A program made the position numbers and the translations under genes. The notes beneath the pieces are model-generated. The model saw only the letters and a list, made by a program, of their open reading frames with translations, was not told the DNA's origin and did no database searches. From Nanobdellota archaeon (lineage in GTDB: Archaea > Nanobdellota > Nanobdellia > Woesearchaeales > GW2011-AR9), in assembly GCA_030695685.1 (NCBI GenBank), contig JAUYPT010000094.1, positions 1 through 7,297 of the forward strand: a stretch of 7,297 bases of DNA, written 5' to 3'. How positions within the stretch are numbered: the first letter of the stretch is position 1; each line of letters starts with the position of its first letter. Of the stretch, positions 5,458-7,297 are shown piece by piece.

Positions 5458-6117
5458 ATGAGCATACTTACAACCATTCAGGAAGGATTAGAAAGCAATC
5501 CACAGGTTGTTGTTCTTCGTTCTGATCAACGAATCCCATATAAAACTTATCGTTATGATGATGTCCTCCATAAAGTAGTGTATTGTCTGGCACCGAAAGA
5601 AGGATTATACTGTAAAGATACGCTGCAGCAATTCCTGGAAGGATTGTTTCCTGATTTAACTCCTATTTTTACATTAAAATTCCATGCCGCTGAAGATTGG
5701 ATGCAGTGCGGCAGTCTGCTCTATTCGGAAGTCATTGCCCGGGAAGAAAGTGTTTTTACACTGCATGATCAAGACGCATTTAACTCCTCTATTCAAAGAG
5801 AATTTTTTGATTCTTGGCATTCAAGTTCTGCTTCCTCTTCGTCAAGAGATAATCGGCATCAAATTACCACAATTGTAGACTATTATCGGCACATACTTCT
5901 CAAACTATTTCCTGATTCTGCTTTAGGATTATCCTATTTGTCAGAAAATCAACCTATTTATGATCGGGTTACTTTGCTTCAAATGAAAGATGTACGAAAG
6001 AGTGCAGAAGCAAATTTAAAATCAGCGGCTCTGTCTGTGGTTGATAATGGCGAGCAAGGCAATCTCTCACTTCCAGAAAATGGATTGGTTTCGTTGGTTA
6101 AAAAATTCTTTCGTTAA
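5458..6117 (+). CDS. Hypothetical protein with a serine-rich linker (219 aa)
   Basis: I do not recognise this family. The protein looks soluble, with no signal peptide or clear membrane helix. It appears to have two parts joined by a Ser-rich, probably flexible linker (HSSSASSSSR, 121-130). The N-terminal part (1-120) mixes strands and helices and contains VVVLRSDQRIPYKTYRYDD and TPIFTLKFHAAEDW. The C-terminal part (about 135-219) is mainly helical (ITTIVDYYRHILLKLF, MKDVRKSAEANLKSAAL) and ends with a basic amphipathic segment, LVSLVKKFFR. It has its own ribosome binding site and starts 16 nt after the MtaB-like gene, so the two are probably co-transcribed. A shared role is possible but unproven. 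Its stop is 15 nt from that of the convergent membrane-protein gene. Confidence 0.7.
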   Translation: MSILTTIQEGLESNPQVVVLRSDQRIPYKTYRYDDVLHKVVYCLAPKEGLYCKDTLQQFLEGLFPDLTPIFTLKFHAAEDWMQCGSLLYSEVIAREESVFTLHDQDAFNSSIQREFFDSWHSSSASSSSRDNRHQITTIVDYYRHILLKLFPDSALGLSYLSENQPIYDRVTLLQMKDVRKSAEANLKSAALSVVDNGEQGNLSLPENGLVSLVKKFFR

Positions 6118-6132
6118 ATGCAGGAAAGAGTA

Positions 6133-6642
6133 TTATTTCATCAATTCAGAAACAGTATCCTCGATTAATGTTTTCATTTCCTGGCGATACTCTGCTTTTA
6201 CTTTTTTAATAACGGAGAGATTATGAGAAAGTACAAGGCCAAACGGCCTATAACCTATGATTATACCAGCTATTACACTGATAGCAATTTCATCATACTC
6301 TATTTCACCGCCAAAATGAGCTTTGGTCAAGGCGTACGCATACCCCACTGCAGCGCCAGCAAGGCCAGAAAAAGAAACAACAGCGCCAACAATTCGCCCA
6401 ACATAAGGTTCAAGAACATCCTCTGCTTTATGATTATAGAGAGCATCTAATGTATCTGCTTTGTGCAAATAGTCGTGAACAAGAGGAATTTGATCTTCCG
6501 TAAAACTATAATTTTTGATAACATCCTCAATATTCTTACAAGAAGCAGTTTTCTCTGAAAAAAAATGATGTTTTGCCCGCCGTATCTTTTTCTGCTCTTG
6601 ATCCAGCGTGTACAATTGGTACAGCAGCAATTGTGGATTCAT
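6133..6642 (-). CDS. Hypothetical membrane protein with two predicted transmembrane helices (169 aa)
   Basis: I do not recognise this family. The N-terminal 80 residues are polar and helical (LLLYQLYTLDQEQKKIRR, then a segment around EDVIKNYSFTEDQIPLV). Two Gly/Ala-rich hydrophobic stretches follow, about 83-105 (VGAVVSFSGLAGAAVGYAYAL) and 119-139 (IAISVIAGIIIGYRPFGLVL), separated by a short acidic loop (GGEIEYDE). A basic helical tail (145-169) completes it. The layout predicts a hairpin membrane protein with both ends on the same side. ATG 6642 has a TATA-like box 26 nt upstream and no ribosome binding site, so it is probably leaderless. It is convergent with the 219-aa gene (15 nt between stops) and divergent from alaS. 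Confidence 0.7.
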   Translation of the reverse strand: MNPQLLLYQLYTLDQEQKKIRRAKHHFFSEKTASCKNIEDVIKNYSFTEDQIPLVHDYLHKADTLDALYNHKAEDVLEPYVGRIVGAVVSFSGLAGAAVGYAYALTKAHFGGEIEYDEIAISVIAGIIIGYRPFGLVLSHNLSVIKKVKAEYRQEMKTLIEDTVSELMK

Positions 6643-6661
6643 TCACGGCTAGTTTACAGGA

Positions 6662-6673
6662 TTTTATTTAAAG
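6662..6673 (-). promoter_or_regulatory. TATA-like box for the 169-aa membrane-protein gene
   Basis: On the minus strand this reads CTTTAAATAAAA. Its TTTAAATA core is centred about 26 nt before ATG 6642, the spacing expected when the transcript starts at the start codon. Confidence 0.55.
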
Positions 6674-6700
6674 ATAATGGTCTACTATTCTATTCCATCC

Positions 6701-6717
6701 CGAAAGTCTTAAAAATA
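6701..6717 (+). promoter_or_regulatory. BRE/TATA promoter of alaS
   Basis: CGAAAGT (BRE-like) is followed directly by CTTAAAAATA (TATA-like, 6708-6717). The TATA centre is 25-26 nt before ATG 6738 but only 16 nt before the in-frame ATG 6729. The spacing therefore favours ATG 6738 and a leaderless alaS transcript. Confidence 0.55.
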
Positions 6718-6737
6718 CCGTTCCTCTGATGCTGCTG

Positions 6738-7297
6738 ATGAAAGCACAGGAGCTGAAGCAGAAGTACATTGAATTTTTTAAAAGCAAAGGCCATGCTGTT
6801 ATCCCCTCTGCTCCGTTAATTCCGGAGCATGATCCTTCCGTCTTATTTACGACCGCTGGAATGCATCCATTGGTGCCATTTTTACTTGGCCAAACTCATC
6901 CTTTAGGGAAACGGATCGTTAACGTTCAAAAATGCATGCGCACGCAGGACATCGATGAAGTTGGTGATGCAACGCATACTACTTTTTTTGAAATGCTGGG
7001 CAACTGGAGTTTTGGAGATTATTTTAAGAACGAAGCGATCGAATGGAGCTTTGAATTTCTGACCAGTAAAAAATGGCTGCATCTCCCGATAGAAAGATTG
7101 GCAGTAAGTTGTTTCCAGGGAGATAAGGATGCGCCGAAAGATGAATCCTCAGCAACAATCTGGAAATCAGTAGGTATTCCAGCTGCGCGAATTGCCTTCC
7201 TTCCCAAAGAAGATAACTGGTGGGGTCCTGCCGGTGAGTCTGGCCCTTGTGGTCCTGACACTGAAATGTTCTACTGGGTCGGCGATACCAAGCCGCC
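6738..7297 (+). CDS. alaS: Alanyl-tRNA synthetase, partial (N-terminal 186 residues)
   Basis: This class II synthetase charges tRNA-Ala with alanine in the cytosol. The window holds the start of the catalytic domain; the gene runs off the right edge. Landmarks are KYIEFFKSKGH (9-19), SVLFTTAGMHPLVPFLLG (34-51), QKCMRTQDIDEVGDATH (64-80, with R68 at the motif 2 arginine position), FFEMLGNWSFGDYFK (83-97), WKSVGIP and LPKEDNWWGPAGESGPCGPDTE (155-176). The start at ATG 6738 is chosen from promoter spacing; ATG 6729 would add MLL. The FEMLGNWSFGDYF form and the immediate start at the catalytic domain match bacterial enzymes, especially those of candidate-phyla bacteria as I recall them. Archaeal-type AlaRS has an N-terminal extension and a different sequence here. 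In an otherwise archaeal context this suggests horizontal acquisition. Confidence 0.95.
   Translation, partial: MKAQELKQKYIEFFKSKGHAVIPSAPLIPEHDPSVLFTTAGMHPLVPFLLGQTHPLGKRIVNVQKCMRTQDIDEVGDATHTTFFEMLGNWSFGDYFKNEAIEWSFEFLTSKKWLHLPIERLAVSCFQGDKDAPKDESSATIWKSVGIPAARIAFLPKEDNWWGPAGESGPCGPDTEMFYWVGDTKP

Noticed and set aside
7019..7261. 80-aa minus-strand open frame
   Set aside because: It is antisense to the well-conserved alaS catalytic domain.

Overview
The window most likely comes from an archaeon, probably a DPANN lineage such as Woesearchaeales or Pacearchaeales. Three things support this. A prefoldin alpha subunit gene is directly overlapped by ftsY, an arrangement typical of archaea. A methylthiotransferase of the archaeal/eukaryotic MtaB type is present. 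Several genes have a TATA-like box about 26 bases before the start codon, the spacing expected for leaderless archaeal mRNAs. Two genes look bacterial in flavour: a secreted glycosidase-like protein and an alanyl-tRNA synthetase with a bacterial-type active-site region. Both suggest transfer. The lineage is inferred from motifs only.

Layout. Bases 1-1429 (minus strand, running off the left edge) encode a secreted TIM-barrel glycosidase-like protein with a signal peptide and both candidate catalytic glutamates. Bases 1430-1823 hold no gene. They contain divergent promoter elements and a dense set of perfect inverted repeats (1575-1779) that can fold into a three-way junction, a following hairpin and a loop-junction pseudoknot: a candidate unknown structured RNA. 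Bases 1824-3730 are a compact plus-strand operon: a 67-aa unknown protein, prefoldin alpha (pfdA) and the SRP receptor ftsY, with a 1-nt gap and then a 17-nt overlap. FtsY has a long Lys/Glu-rich A domain carrying three copies of an amphipathic-helix motif.

Bases 3797-4132 encode a 111-aa unknown protein. Bases 4176-5441 encode an MtaB-like radical-SAM methylthiotransferase that keeps its fold motifs but lacks one cysteine in each of its two iron-sulfur clusters, so it may be a pseudoenzyme or a repurposed paralogue. Only 16 nt downstream lies a 219-aa unknown protein (5458-6117), probably co-transcribed. A convergent 169-aa protein with two predicted membrane helices occupies 6133-6642 (minus). 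A short divergent intergenic region then leads into alaS, which runs off the right edge.

As a whole the window is mainly housekeeping (chaperone, SRP targeting, tRNA modification, tRNA charging). The unusual parts are the structured intergenic region, the cysteine-deficient MtaB homologue, the triplicated FtsY motif and the two bacterial-looking genes.
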